A stretch of 6,577 nucleotides of DNA from Acidimicrobiaceae bacterium (GCA_003164275.1 PLSY01000221.1:2407-8983); one strand, 5' to 3'; positions 1-6,025 are shown, counted from the first letter of the stretch. Notes: generated by a model not told the origin, from the sequence alone. A program made the numbers and translations.

Positions 1-23
1 TGGGCTACAAGCTGGCGGTCTGA
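1..23 (+). CDS. C-terminal end of an OmpR-family response regulator (MtrA-like), partial
   Basis: The first bases read in frame as G-Y-K-L-A-V followed by TGA at 21-23. A 'GVGY+L' ending is the usual last strand of the winged-helix DNA-binding domain of OmpR/PhoB-type response regulators. The next gene is an MtrB-like histidine kinase starting only 3 nt after this stop, so the fragment is probably the partner regulator, MtrA in actinobacteria. Only six residues are visible. The assignment rests on this short motif and on context, and the rest of the gene lies outside the window. Confidence 0.6.
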
Positions 24-26
24 CCG

Positions 27-1586
27 GTGGCGGTGGCCGGTGGCCCGGATGCCAGCACGCCCGCGCCGCCCGAGCCAGCCGTCGACCTCCCGACGCCTAT
101 CAGTCGACACCGGCGACTGGCCGGCAGGGCCAGGATCCTTCGAGGCCGGGGTCTCCGGGCCAGGGTGACGTTGACCTTCGCCATCGGCGCGTTGGCCTTG
201 TCCACCCTCATGGCCGGCATCACCTATTTCACCGCCCGACAGAGCTTCTTGAACGAGCGCCAGGCTGCCGTCCAGCGACAGGCCTTCGCCAACGCCTCGC
301 TCATCCAGAGCTCGCTCCGAGTCCCGAACACCGACGTCGACCAGCTCTTGGAGTCGGCTGACACGCTTCCCGGGTCACGGTCGGTGTTGCACTACCAAGG
401 ACTCTGGTACGTCACCTCGATCTCGGTGGGACAGAGCGCCATTCCGGCCCACGAGCGGTCACTCGTCCTCTCCGGCGTCCCCGCCTCCCAGCTTTTCTCT
501 CTCGGTCACACCCCCCAGATCGTCATCGGCGTCCCGTTGCCTGCCGAGAAGGCCACCTACTTCGAGGTCTTCTCGCTAGAGGAGCTGGCCGGCACCCTGC
601 GCACCCTGGCGTTCGCCCTGGCCGCCGCGGCGCTGGTCACCACCATCGCCGGCGCCGCCCTCGGCCGGTGGGCCAGCGGAAGGGCGCTCAGGCCGTTGGC
701 CGGAGTGACCCAGGCGGCAGTCGCCATCGCCGGTGGCCAGCTCGGGACTCGGGTCGAGGCCGGCCAGGACGTCGACCTCCAGGAGCTGGCGTCGGCCTTC
801 AACCGCATGACGGCCAACCTCCAAGAACGCATCGAGCGAGAGGCCAGGTTCACATCGGATGTGAGCCATGAGCTCCGTTCACCGCTGACGACGCTGGCCG
901 CCACCGTGGCCGTCCTCGAGACCCACCGACACGAGCTGCGGCCACGGGCCCAGAGTGCCCTCGACCTCCTGGATGGCGATCTGAAGCGCTTCACCCGCAT
1001 GGTGGGCGACCTGCTCGAGATCTCCCGCTTCGACGCCGGTTCGGCCGAGCTGTCCTTGGACGAGGTCGACCCGGGTGAGCTGGTGCGACGGGCCGTCACT
1101 GCCTCGGCCCCGATCAGCGAGAGCGGGGTGCGGGCCGTCGTGCCCGTCCCCGTCGAGGTGCGGCCCGGCGTGGAGGGGTTGCGCCTGGCGGTCGACAAGC
1201 GACGGTTCGAGCGGGTGATGGCTAACCTGTTGGAGAATGCGTCGCTGTATGCCGGCGGGGCCACCCGGGTGATCGTGGACCGGGAACCCGAAGCCAATGC
1301 CACCGGCGTCGGGCCCCCGGCTCGGAGCATCCGGGTGATCGTGGAGGACAGCGGCCCGGGCATCCCTCTCAACGAGCGCCAGCACCTCTTCGAGCGCTTC
1401 TACCGGGGGTCGAGGTCCGGCCAACGTGAGTCGAGCACCGGGACGGGCCTCGGTCTCTCGTTGGTGGCCGAGCACGTTCGCCTCCACGGCGGCACGGTGT
1501 GGATCGAGAACGCGCCTGTCGCCGGCACCCGCTTCGTGGTGGAGTTCCCCCTCGGGGCGGCCCTGTCTGGCAAGGAGGTCGAGTGA
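27..1586 (+). CDS. mtrB: MtrB-like membrane sensor histidine kinase
   Basis: Sensor kinase of 519 residues that should autophosphorylate on histidine and pass the phosphate to the response regulator encoded just upstream. In order: a Pro/Ala/Arg-rich cytoplasmic N-terminus (1-46), TM1 (about 47-69), an extracytoplasmic sensor region of about 120 residues, TM2 (about 193-214), a HAMP linker (about 214-266), then dimerisation and ATPase domains. The H-box is SDVSHELRSPLTT with phospho-acceptor H281. The N-box is NLLENA near 400-405, the G1 box DSGPGI at 441-446, the F-box LFERFYRG at 454-461 and the G2 box GTGLGLSLV at 472-480, so all catalytic motifs are intact. The stretch DLLEISRFDAGSAELS after the H-box closely resembles mycobacterial MtrB as I remember it. 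In mycobacteria MtrAB controls cell-wall and division genes. The GTG start lies 3 nt after the regulator stop. A second in-frame GTG at 33 is possible, and no strong Shine-Dalgarno settles the choice. The gene ends overlapping the next one (GTGA). Confidence 0.9.
   Translation: MAVAGGPDASTPAPPEPAVDLPTPISRHRRLAGRARILRGRGLRARVTLTFAIGALALSTLMAGITYFTARQSFLNERQAAVQRQAFANASLIQSSLRVPNTDVDQLLESADTLPGSRSVLHYQGLWYVTSISVGQSAIPAHERSLVLSGVPASQLFSLGHTPQIVIGVPLPAEKATYFEVFSLEELAGTLRTLAFALAAAALVTTIAGAALGRWASGRALRPLAGVTQAAVAIAGGQLGTRVEAGQDVDLQELASAFNRMTANLQERIEREARFTSDVSHELRSPLTTLAATVAVLETHRHELRPRAQSALDLLDGDLKRFTRMVGDLLEISRFDAGSAELSLDEVDPGELVRRAVTASAPISESGVRAVVPVPVEVRPGVEGLRLAVDKRRFERVMANLLENASLYAGGATRVIVDREPEANATGVGPPARSIRVIVEDSGPGIPLNERQHLFERFYRGSRSGQRESSTGTGLGLSLVAEHVRLHGGTVWIENAPVAGTRFVVEFPLGAALSGKEVE
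1572..1579 (+). promoter_or_regulatory. Shine-Dalgarno for the GerMN lipoprotein
   Basis: AAGGAGGT lies inside the last codons of the histidine kinase gene, ending 3 nt before the GTG at 1583. It is a near-perfect anti-16S match. It supports GTG 1583 as the lipoprotein start over an in-frame ATG at 1499, which would overlap the kinase by about 90 nt and bury the signal peptide. Confidence 0.75.
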
Positions 1587-2185
1587 CGCCCCGGCCCACA
1601 CGGGCGGCGGCCACGGTGGCCCTGGTCCTCTTGGCCGGCTGCGGCATACCGACGTCTGGCTCGCCGCAGGCCATCGCCAAGCACGATGTGCCCTTCGATC
1701 TCCTCAACCCGACAACGCCGACCACCAAGCCGACCATCGAGCCGGCCGGGGTGCCCGAGATCATCTATCTCGTGGCCGCCACCCAGACCCTCGTCCCAGT
1801 GACCCGGAACGTGGAGGTTCCGGCCAACCTCACCGAGGTGCTCGGGGCGCTGCTCGAGGGTCCGACTTACAACGAGACCGCCTTCGGCATCCAGAGCTAT
1901 CTGACCGGGACGACGGACCAGGTCTCGGCCTCGGTGCAAGGGGGCATCGCCACCGTCGACTTCACGTCGAATCCCCTCGTCCAGGTGGTCGGGCCGAATC
2001 AGACCGTGGCGATCGCCCAGGTCGTCTACACCGCTACCGAGCAGACCGGGGTCAGCGGGGTCGAATTCGAGATTGCCGGGGTACCGACCGATGTGCCCAT
2101 CGCCAACGGCTCCCAGGTCTCCGGGCCGGTCGACCGGAGTGACTACCTGCCCCAGGCCCCGACCACGACTACGCCGATTCCGTAG
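1583..2185 (+). CDS. LpqB-like lipoprotein with GerMN domain, no beta-propeller
   Basis: Predicted lipoprotein of 200 residues. The start GTG overlaps the kinase stop (GTGA). The N-terminus has basic residues, a hydrophobic core (about 9-18) and a lipobox LLAG-C with Cys20 as the lipidated residue, so the mature protein should be anchored to the outer face of the membrane. Residues from about 50 to 185 look like a GerMN domain (PF10646 type): a strand IYLVAATQTLVPV, helix TEVLGALLEGP, then strands around VSVQGGIATVDFT. The tail is short, Thr/Pro-rich and low complexity. In actinobacteria the gene after mtrAB is lpqB, whose product binds the MtrB sensor region and modulates the system; position and domain make this its counterpart. 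Family LpqB proteins are near 580 residues with a C-terminal propeller. Here the gene stops after GerMN, and no propeller sequence follows in any plus frame before the convergent genes. Confidence 0.85.
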   Translation: MTPRPTRAAATVALVLLAGCGIPTSGSPQAIAKHDVPFDLLNPTTPTTKPTIEPAGVPEIIYLVAATQTLVPVTRNVEVPANLTEVLGALLEGPTYNETAFGIQSYLTGTTDQVSASVQGGIATVDFTSNPLVQVVGPNQTVAIAQVVYTATEQTGVSGVEFEIAGVPTDVPIANGSQVSGPVDRSDYLPQAPTTTTPIP

Positions 2186-2206
2186 ACGGCGCCGACAGCG
2201 GGTGGC

Positions 2207-2602
2207 CTACGAGGCGACCGGTGGAGTCCAGGCCATCCGAGGGGCCCCTGACCACAGGTGCTCGAGGTCGTAGAACTCGCGAGCCTCGTCGAGGAAGGCG
2301 TGGACCAAGAAGTCGCCATAGTCCATCAGGACCCACATGGCGTCGTCCAAGCCCTCCACCCGAATGGGACTTCGTCCCGTCGACTCTTTGATCTGACGCT
2401 CCACCTCGTCGACGATGGTCCGCACCTGGCGCGAGTTCCGACCGCTCGTGACCACGAAGGCCTCGGTGATCCCGAGGAGGTCTCCCATGGCCAGGATGGC
2501 AATCCTCTCCCCCGACTTGGCATCGGCGGCGCGTGCGGCGATGAAGCACTCCTCGGGGACGGTCGGCTGCTCGTGTTCGATCACCGGTGTGGCATTGGTC
2601 AA
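2207..2602 (-). CDS. rsfS: Ribosome silencing factor RsfS (Iojap/DUF143 family)
   Basis: Protein of 131 residues. RsfS binds ribosomal protein uL14 on the large subunit and blocks joining to the small subunit, lowering translation in stationary phase or starvation. Family hallmarks are visible: AARAADAKSGERIAILAMGD, the FVVTSGRNSRQV segment, EVERQIKE, and the diagnostic C-terminal run WVLMDYGDFLVHAFLDEAREFYDLEHLW at about 90-117 (quoted here by its key residues W-DYGD-VH-F--EAR-FYDLE-LW). Length fits the family. The start is a TTG at 2602, chosen because AGGAGG sits 6 nt upstream. The only nearby in-frame alternative is GTG at 2584, without such a site. It is the last gene of a minus-strand run after nadD, the common actinobacterial nadD-rsfS order. 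Its stop is 21 nt from the convergent lipoprotein stop. Confidence 0.95.
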   Translation of the reverse strand: MTNATPVIEHEQPTVPEECFIAARAADAKSGERIAILAMGDLLGITEAFVVTSGRNSRQVRTIVDEVERQIKESTGRSPIRVEGLDDAMWVLMDYGDFLVHAFLDEAREFYDLEHLWSGAPRMAWTPPVAS

Positions 2603-2608
2603 GGGTTT

Positions 2609-2614
2609 CCTCCT
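2609..2614 (-). promoter_or_regulatory. Shine-Dalgarno that fixes the TTG start of rsfS
   Basis: On the minus strand AGGAGG is followed by the 6-nt spacer AAACCC and then TTG (2602-2600). The ideal spacing supports initiation at this rare start codon. A 5-bp hairpin lies 3 nt upstream of the site. Confidence 0.8.
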
Positions 2615-2617
2615 GTG

Positions 2618-2631
2618 GACGCTTCGGCGTC
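2618..2631 (-). other. Small hairpin next to the rsfS ribosome binding site
   Basis: GACGC and GCGTC form a perfect 5-bp inverted repeat around a 4-nt loop. In the rsfS transcript the loop reads CGAA. On the opposite strand it reads TTCG, the very stable UUCG tetraloop context. The hairpin ends 3 nt before the rsfS Shine-Dalgarno, so it could present or partly mask it. There is no T-tract on either side, so I do not call it a terminator. Function is inference. Confidence 0.4.
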
Positions 2632-2657
2632 GTGGGTTGTGGGTTGTGGGTGGGTTG
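2632..2657 (+). repeat. GTGGGTT short repeat with four GGG runs (G-quadruplex motif)
   Basis: Two adjacent GTGGGTT heptamers (2632-2638, 2639-2645) are followed by a shortened GTGGG-TGGGTTG. GGG runs fall at 2634-2636, 2641-2643, 2648-2650 and 2652-2654, with loops of 4, 4 and 1 nt, which fits the canonical G3N1-7 pattern. The G-rich strand is the template strand of the rsfS leader, and the rsfS transcript would carry the C-rich complement. It lies in the 103-nt non-coding stretch between the membrane protein gene and rsfS. Folding is predicted from the motif only. Confidence 0.55.
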
Positions 2658-2705
2658 CGACTGGACGGTGCTTCGGGCCGCGTCGGGCACGGCGGGAGAG
2701 TCGGT

Positions 2706-3101
2706 TCATCGGGCGGTGACCGCCGTCACGGTCGACGGGGGCGCCACCGCGCCGGGGGCTCGGTTGCGAGCCAAGCCCACGATCAGGATAGTGACGACCA
2801 AACAGATGGCGATCACCACGGCGCAGGCCACAGCCAGGCGCCGTCGCTCCTGTCGCTCGGCCCGGAGCGCCCGCCTGCCCTCGCCGATGGGGGCATCGTC
2901 GCGGTCGGGGAGGGAGGCCTCGTCGGCCTCTTTGTCGGGCCCGTCGGACTCTCGTCGTTCCTCGACGGCCGGGGCTTCGGCCGCTTGAGGCCTGTCATGA
3001 CCCTGTTCGAACAAACCGTCGGCCACCCCCGGTGCGGCTTCCGGCGCAGGGTCATCGGAACTGAGACCGTCTGAGCCGAACTGCGCTATCCGCACTGTCA
3101 T
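2706..3101 (-). CDS. Small single-pass membrane protein of unknown function, between nadD and rsfS
   Basis: I do not recognise a family. The 131-residue protein has a long hydrophilic, acidic, Ala/Pro-rich and probably disordered N-terminus (1-75), a strongly basic patch RRALRAERQERRR (76-88), one hydrophobic helix (about 89-110) and a short Pro/Thr/Val tail (111-131). The basic patch before the helix predicts the N-terminus inside and a short tail outside. The ATG at 3101 overlaps the nadD stop in ATGA, typical of translational coupling. GTG at 3095 is an alternative: GGGGAG (3107-3102) touches the ATG but sits exactly 6 nt from that GTG. A longer frame back to 3251 would overlap nadD by about 150 nt and is unlikely. 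In several actinobacteria a membrane gene, sometimes of the LytR-CpsA-Psr family, occupies this slot; no LCP domain is present here. Coding status rests on the overlap and the clear membrane segment. Confidence 0.75.
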   Translation of the reverse strand: MTVRIAQFGSDGLSSDDPAPEAAPGVADGLFEQGHDRPQAAEAPAVEERRESDGPDKEADEASLPDRDDAPIGEGRRALRAERQERRRLAVACAVVIAICLVVTILIVGLARNRAPGAVAPPSTVTAVTAR

Positions 3102-3697
3102 CTCCCCGTAGCGTACAGATCCCGTTGGGCAATGCAACGGATCACTGCCTCCGGCACCAACCCGTCGACAGACTGGCCCGCCTCCAGCCGGCGACGGAGC
3201 TCCGTGCTCGAAATGTCGAACGGGGCGACGGGCACGCTGACCGATCGCCACCCAGGGGGCGGAGCGAGCGCCGGGATCCCGGGGCGACCGACGATGGCCA
3301 GTGTCACCTCGGCCTGCAGCGCCTCGACGTCCCTCCAGCTGTCGAGTCCGGCAACGACGTCGCTGCCGACCACCAGGACGAAGTCAGCCTGAGGACACAG
3401 GTCGTGCAGCTGTCGCATGGTGTCGATCGTGTAGGTCGGACCTCCTCGATCGATCTCCAGACGGCACGGTTCGAGGCCGGGCCAGGTCGAAGCGGCCGCC
3501 TCGACCATGGCGTAGCGGTCTTCGGCGGGAGTCAGCGGCCGGGTCCCCTCTTTTTGCCACGGCTGGTTGGCCACCATCAAGAGCATGCGTTCAAGCCCGA
3601 GGGCCTGGCGCACGGTGTCGGCCATCTCCAGATGGGCCGAGTGGATGGGATCGAACGTTCCCCCGAGGATTCCGAGCCTGGACGGCGATGGGCCCAC
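3098..3697 (-). CDS. nadD: Nicotinate-nucleotide adenylyltransferase NadD
   Basis: Cytoplasmic enzyme that joins nicotinate mononucleotide and ATP to give nicotinate adenine dinucleotide and pyrophosphate, the penultimate step of NAD synthesis. The 199-residue length fits the family. Visible motifs: the nucleotidyltransferase signature LGILGGTFDPIHSAHL (8-23) with catalytic-site histidines H19 and H22, NQPWQKEG (44-51), GPTYTIDT (86-93), VLVVGSD (107-113), W121, and the C-terminal ISSTELRRR (162-170). The usual (H/T)xGH reads HSAH, so glycine is replaced by alanine. The GTG start at 3697 lies 2 nt after the stop of the upstream oxidoreductase and directly before the conserved N-terminal strand. 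The frame stays open to 3943, but that extension is Arg-rich noise lying inside the neighbouring gene. No good Shine-Dalgarno is seen, which suggests reinitiation after the upstream gene. The stop overlaps the next start. Confidence 0.95.
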   Translation of the reverse strand: MGPSPSRLGILGGTFDPIHSAHLEMADTVRQALGLERMLLMVANQPWQKEGTRPLTPAEDRYAMVEAAASTWPGLEPCRLEIDRGGPTYTIDTMRQLHDLCPQADFVLVVGSDVVAGLDSWRDVEALQAEVTLAIVGRPGIPALAPPPGWRSVSVPVAPFDISSTELRRRLEAGQSVDGLVPEAVIRCIAQRDLYATGR

Positions 3698-3699
3698 CT

Positions 3700-4629
3700 C
3701 TAGGTCCCGGCCAGGGCGGCGACGACAGGGGCGAAGGCGTCGAGCTCGGCCTCGTGGACGACCACGTACGAGAAGCCAAAGACCTCCCTGCGCTCCCGCA
3801 GAGTCTCGATGATCTGGTCCGTGGTCCCGATGAGGGCGATCGGCGAACCGTCGACCTTGTCGCTTGTCACCGACATCATGGCGGCTAGCTGGGCGGTCGC
3901 CTTCTCCCGATTGGGAACGATCTGGACGAAAAAGGTCAGGCACTGCAGCTCGAGCTGCTCGAACCGGGGGCCGGCCGCCTGGCGGATCCAGCCCACCCGC
4001 TGGTGGTAGTACTCGGCCGTGGTGGTCTCCAAGACCTCGGTGCCGATGCGGCCGGCGGCCAGGTTCGGGTTCACCCCGACGATGTCAGCTTCCCGCGCGG
4101 CGATGCCGAGCACCCGCTCGCCGCCCCCACCGATGATGATGGGCGGATAGGGGCGCTGCACGGGCCTCGGGAAGCCGATGGCCCCGGAGACCTGATAGTG
4201 CTCGCCTCGGAAGGTGGCCTCGCCCGTCGACCAAAGTGACTTCATCACCGCCAGGCTCTCGGCCATGGTGGAGATCCGGTGCCCAGGCCGCTCGGAGGGA
4301 ATGCCTGCCTGCTCGTAGTCGCTGGTCAGCCAGCCGGCGCCGAGGCCAAACTCGACCCGGCCGGCGGAGAACAGGTCGAGGGTGGCCACCTCTTTGGCCA
4401 GCACCACGGGGTGGCGGTAGTCGTTGCCGAAGACCAGCGATCCGATCCGGAGGGTGGTCGTGGCCTCTGCGGCCACGGTCAAAGCCACCAAGGGACCGTA
4501 CTGGTCGTCGAAGTGGTCGGGGATGAACAAGGTCGAGTACCCGAGGCCCTCGATGCGCCGGGCCGTATCCCGCCACGCCGCGGCGGAGACGGCTTTGGAG
4601 AGTTGTACTCCGAATCGGAACGCTGCCAT
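3700..4629 (-). CDS. LLM-class F420-dependent oxidoreductase (luciferase-like monooxygenase family)
   Basis: Protein of 309 residues with the bacterial luciferase-like TIM-barrel fold, resembling the F420-dependent subgroup that TIGR03621 describes. Visible features: first barrel strand RFGVQL (5-10), ARRIEGLGYSTLFIPDHF (23-40), the cofactor-side loop LVFGNDYRHPVVLAKEVATLD around 65-85 (key residues GND, HP, AKE), GRVEFGLGAGW (90-100), and the phosphate-binding IIIGGGGERVLGIAA (164-178). The cofactor is probably deazaflavin F420, but FMN cannot be excluded and the substrate is unknown. It opens the minus-strand gene run and its stop is 2 nt from the nadD start, so the two are probably cotranscribed, though a functional link to NAD synthesis is not evident. 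The ATG at 4629 has no Shine-Dalgarno. TAGGCT lies exactly 6 nt before it, which suggests a leaderless transcript. Confidence 0.9.
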   Translation of the reverse strand: MAAFRFGVQLSKAVSAAAWRDTARRIEGLGYSTLFIPDHFDDQYGPLVALTVAAEATTTLRIGSLVFGNDYRHPVVLAKEVATLDLFSAGRVEFGLGAGWLTSDYEQAGIPSERPGHRISTMAESLAVMKSLWSTGEATFRGEHYQVSGAIGFPRPVQRPYPPIIIGGGGERVLGIAAREADIVGVNPNLAAGRIGTEVLETTTAEYYHQRVGWIRQAAGPRFEQLELQCLTFFVQIVPNREKATAQLAAMMSVTSDKVDGSPIALIGTTDQIIETLRERREVFGFSYVVVHEAELDAFAPVVAALAGT

Positions 4630-4635
4630 GGCCCG

Positions 4636-4641
4636 AGCCTA
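4636..4641 (-). promoter_or_regulatory. -10 element of a leaderless promoter for the LLM oxidoreductase
   Basis: On the minus strand TAGGCT fits the actinobacterial -10 pattern TANNNT and is followed by exactly 6 nt (CGGGCC) and then ATG. A start of transcription 7 nt past the hexamer would fall on the A of the ATG. There is no ribosome binding site, as expected for leaderless genes. No clear -35 is seen; the region where it would lie overlaps the -10 of the divergent gene. Confidence 0.5.
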
Positions 4642-4654
4642 CGTCCGAAGGCCT

Positions 4655-4660
4655 TACGCT
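4655..4660 (+). promoter_or_regulatory. -10 element of a leaderless promoter for class II DAHP synthase
   Basis: TACGCT fits TANNNT and is followed by 6 nt (GGTCGG) and then GTG at 4667, the start expected from protein conservation. Transcription would begin on the G of the start codon. No Shine-Dalgarno at useful spacing precedes this GTG. No convincing -35 lies 16-19 nt upstream; that region overlaps the -10 of the divergent gene. Confidence 0.5.
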
Positions 4661-4666
4661 GGTCGG

Positions 4667-6025
4667 GTGGCACAGCAATCGAAGACGTCATCGTGGACCC
4701 CGGATTCGTGGAGGTCAAGGCCTGCCGCCCAGCAGCCGACGTGGCCCGACGACGGCGAGCTGAAGCGGGTCCATGCCCAGTTGAGCGGCCTGCCGCCCCT
4801 GGTGTTCGCCGGTGAGGCCCGCCATCTGACGCGCTCCCTCGGGGAGGCGGCGATGGGGAGGGCGTTCGTGCTCCAGGCCGGGGACTGCGCCGAGTCGTTC
4901 ACCGAGTTCAGCGCCGACGCCATCCGGGACAAGCTGAAGGTCATCCTGCAGATGGCCGTGGTCCTCACCTATGGGGCCGGCGTGCCCGTCGTCAAGGTCG
5001 GGCGGATCGCCGGGCAGTTCGCCAAGCCCCGCAGCTCGCCGACCGAGCAGGTCGGCGATCAGGTCCTCGACTCGTTCCGGGGCCACATGGTCAACGACGA
5101 CCTCCCCGAGCGGACGGCCAGGATCCCCGACCCGGCCCGGCTGGTGGCCGCCTACCAGCAGTCGGTGTCGACCCTCAACCTGCTGCGGGCCTTCACCAAG
5201 GGTGGCTTCGCCGACCTGAGCCAGATCCATGCCTGGAACCAGGAGTTCGTTGCCTCGTCGACCGAGGGCCAACGCTTCGAGGGCATCGCCCAGGGCATCG
5301 ACAGGTCCCTGCGGTTCATGGCGGCGTGCGGCATCAACCTGAATGTCGAGGACACCCTGCACCAGGTCGACTTCTGGACCAGCCACGAGGCCCTCATCCT
5401 CGACTACGAAGAGGCGTTGACCAGGCGGGACTCGCTGACCGATGAGTGGTACGACTGCTCGGCCCACATGCTTTGGGTTGGCGAGCGCACCCGCCAAGTC
5501 GGTGGCGCCCACCTCGAATTCCTGGCCGGCATCAACAACCCGGTGGGGTCGAAGATCGGCCCGAGCGTCACCCCCGATGAGGTCATCGCCCTGTGCGAGC
5601 GCCTCAATCCGGCCCGGGTGCCGGGAAGGCTGACCCTGATCAGCCGGCTCGGCGTGGACGCCATCGATGACGCCCTCCCGCCGCTGTTGGCTGCCGTGCG
5701 GGACGAGGGACACCCCGTCGTGTGGGTCTGCGACCCGATGCACGGGAATACCTTCACGGCCGAGGGAGGCCAGAAGACGAGGCGGTTCGACGACATCATC
5801 GGCGAGCTGAAGGGCTTCTTCCGCGCCCATGCCGATGCCGGCACCTGGCCGGGAGGGGTCCATGTCGAGCTGACCGGTGACGACGTGACCGAGTGTCTCG
5901 GGGGGGTCGAGGACATCGTCGAGGGCCAGCTGCACCAGCGCTACACGACCACCTGTGATCCCCGGCTCAACGGACGGCAAGCCCTTGACCTGGCCTTCAG
6001 CGTGGCCGAGCTCCTTCGCAGCTGA
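4667..6025 (+). CDS. aroG: Class II 3-deoxy-D-arabino-heptulosonate 7-phosphate (DAHP) synthase
   Basis: Cytoplasmic enzyme condensing phosphoenolpyruvate with erythrose 4-phosphate to DAHP, the committed first step of the shikimate pathway. It is the plant/actinobacterial class II type: 452 residues, beginning with the typical SSWTPDSWRSRPAAQQPTWPD stretch (8-28, key residues W-P-SWR--PA-QQP-WPD). The four metal ligands known from the Mycobacterium tuberculosis enzyme can be placed: C74 in QAGDCAESF, H359 in CDPMHGNT, E401 in HVELTGDD and D431 in TTCDPRLN. Substrate-site segments KVGRIAGQFAKPRS (110-123) and WVGERTRQ (270-277) are intact. The GTG start at 4667 was chosen because conserved sequence begins just after it and a -10 element is correctly placed. 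An ATG at 4628 in the same frame would add 13 residues of non-family sequence, and the open frame back to 4424 runs inside the divergent gene. It appears to be transcribed alone. Confidence 0.95.
   Translation: MAQQSKTSSWTPDSWRSRPAAQQPTWPDDGELKRVHAQLSGLPPLVFAGEARHLTRSLGEAAMGRAFVLQAGDCAESFTEFSADAIRDKLKVILQMAVVLTYGAGVPVVKVGRIAGQFAKPRSSPTEQVGDQVLDSFRGHMVNDDLPERTARIPDPARLVAAYQQSVSTLNLLRAFTKGGFADLSQIHAWNQEFVASSTEGQRFEGIAQGIDRSLRFMAACGINLNVEDTLHQVDFWTSHEALILDYEEALTRRDSLTDEWYDCSAHMLWVGERTRQVGGAHLEFLAGINNPVGSKIGPSVTPDEVIALCERLNPARVPGRLTLISRLGVDAIDDALPPLLAAVRDEGHPVVWVCDPMHGNTFTAEGGQKTRRFDDIIGELKGFFRAHADAGTWPGGVHVELTGDDVTECLGGVEDIVEGQLHQRYTTTCDPRLNGRQALDLAFSVAELLRS

Noticed and set aside
557..1601. Minus-strand open frames of 271 and 240 codons opposite the histidine kinase
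   Set aside because: The kinase has all its catalytic motifs on the plus strand. The antisense products are Arg/Ser- or Gly/His-rich without domains, so they are shadows.
2186..2206. Bidirectional terminator between the convergent lipoprotein and rsfS genes
   Set aside because: Only a short GGCGCC palindrome is present in the 21-bp gap. There is no stable stem and no T-tract on either strand.
2415..3074. A 219-codon plus-strand open frame across rsfS and the membrane protein gene
   Set aside because: It runs opposite an unmistakable rsfS and opposite the frame with a clean membrane helix, has no family features, and crosses the rsfS leader.
3698..3943. N-terminal extension of nadD by 82 codons
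   Set aside because: The extension lies wholly within the LLM oxidoreductase coding region and is Arg-rich with no NadD similarity. The conserved first strand begins right after the GTG at 3697.
4424..4666. N-terminal extension of DAHP synthase upstream of GTG 4667
   Set aside because: It mostly overlaps the divergent oxidoreductase gene, carries no class II DAHP synthase sequence, and the family length fits a start at 4667.
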